A stretch of DNA of 50,438 nt from the NCBI GenBank assembly GCA_039679375.1, contig JBDKVA010000160.1, positions 1 through 50,438 of the forward strand. Reading direction: 5' to 3'. The notes below the pieces were generated by a model that saw only the letters and a program-made list of their open reading frames with translations, had not been told where the DNA came from and searched no databases. A program made the translations under genes and the position numbers. The DNA is from JBDKVA01 sp039679375. GTDB taxonomy: Bacteria > Bacillota > Clostridia > Acetivibrionales > DTU013. Below, in pieces: positions 50,022 through 50,438 of the stretch; within the stretch, counting starts at the first letter, position 1; each line of letters starts with the position of its first letter.

Positions 50022-50438
50022 ATGGAGGAGACTCTTCTGAATGTAACCAACAGCGGATCCAATGGAGAGGAACATTGGGAATATGTTGAGGTCAGACCCT
50101 GGACAAGATTTTGGGCCAGAATCCTGGATTATATTGTTTTTGTCTCCCTTATTTTCTTTATATCAAAAACACTATTAAAATTGGAATTGAATGAGGGATA
50201 TTCCTTTCTGTTATATCTCACGGCAGTGTTCATCTGGGTGTTTGTTGAAGCCGTTTTTTTGTCTGCTTTTGGCGCGACACCGGGCAAATGGCTTTTCAAC
50301 ATAACCCTGCGCGATAACAACGGAAAAAAACTCCGTCTCATACCGGCATTATCGCGAAGCATGTCCGTATGGTTCTATGGGATGGGGACAGGCATTCCTC
50401 TGCTATGCTTTATCGGAATGGGAACACAGTACAATAAG
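50022..50438 (+). CDS. RDD-family membrane protein, N-terminal part
   Basis: The frame is open to the last base, so only 139 codons are present. After a polar N-terminus it has VRPWTRFWARILDYIVF, the Arg-Asp containing RDD motif, two membrane helices (about 36-55 and 63-85) and the conserved SAFGATPGKWLFNI. RDD proteins are poorly characterised membrane proteins, some proposed as Na+/H+ antiporters. The ATG at 50022 follows GAGGG by 8 bases. There is a 110-base gap from the ABC-F gene. Confidence 0.85.
   Translation, partial: MEETLLNVTNSGSNGEEHWEYVEVRPWTRFWARILDYIVFVSLIFFISKTLLKLELNEGYSFLLYLTAVFIWVFVEAVFLSAFGATPGKWLFNITLRDNNGKKLRLIPALSRSMSVWFYGMGTGIPLLCFIGMGTQYNK

Noticed and set aside
1..50438. 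CRISPR array, tRNA or rRNA genes
   Set aside because: Scanned for regularly spaced repeats and tRNA/rRNA landmarks; none recognised by eye.

Overview
The window looks like a chromosomal segment of an anaerobic, spore-forming Firmicute of class Clostridia. Pointers are a SleB-type cortex-lytic enzyme, a T-box leader before a short archaeal-type proS, a c-di-AMP (ydaO-type) riboswitch before a wall protein, CarD-YacL-IspD gene order, strong AGGAGG ribosome binding sites, TTG/GTG starts and canonical sigma-A promoters. I cannot name genus or species from sequence alone.

Layout. 1-531: 3' end of a GH15 glucoamylase-like gene. 583-2460 (minus): GntR regulator, ABC ATPase and ABC-2 permease, a YtrA-like operon. 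2769-4529: radA and a convergent conserved clostridial gene. 4815-5351: decayed IS4-type transposase. 5461-7625: aspartate ammonia-lyase and a divergent Lrp/AsnC regulator. 7641-20251: a carbohydrate island with an AraC regulator, an LplABC-type importer (lipoprotein and two permeases, no ATPase), an alpha/beta hydrolase, a URO-D/methyltransferase-like protein, a GH4 glycosidase of the CHEV type, then a PF06089-type asparaginase, a ROK regulator and an M24 creatinase-like protein. 20315-23147: a gene graveyard with a rearranged M42 peptidase fragment, a truncated ISL3 transposase and a complete ISL3 element of about 2 kb. Its two transposase frames meet at an A_AAA_AAC heptamer.

23258-31346 is housekeeping: carD, yacL, ispD, an inserted natAB-type exporter, inverted ispF and a QueG-like gene, then T-box-controlled proS. 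31435-36711 holds a PQ-loop-like small membrane protein, an SH3/CAP protein, an RluA-family pseudouridine synthase, the c-di-AMP riboswitch with its peptidoglycan-binding protein, a repeated noncoding element and uvsE with no ordinary start codon. 37170-41375 has araM/egsA, a HAD phosphatase and tex. 41448-44916 has a membrane protein, then sleB and five small minus-strand genes, three of them strongly hydrophobic, probably sporulation-linked. 45135-47350 has a thioredoxin-reductase-like flavoprotein, a glutaredoxin-like protein and a nucleoid-associated NdpA-like protein. 47366-49908 is an ABC-F ATPase behind a long leader with a 19-codon ORF and a terminator. The window ends inside an RDD-family membrane protein gene.

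The likeliest under-described functional unit is the 7641-16296 cluster, whose gene set would fit import and intracellular dismantling of a decorated uronic-acid oligosaccharide. The most unusual sequence-level signals are the ISL3 frameshift junction, the uvsE start, a hairpin sequence shared by the radA and 41448 upstream regions, and the ABC-F leader. No tRNA, rRNA or CRISPR array was recognised.
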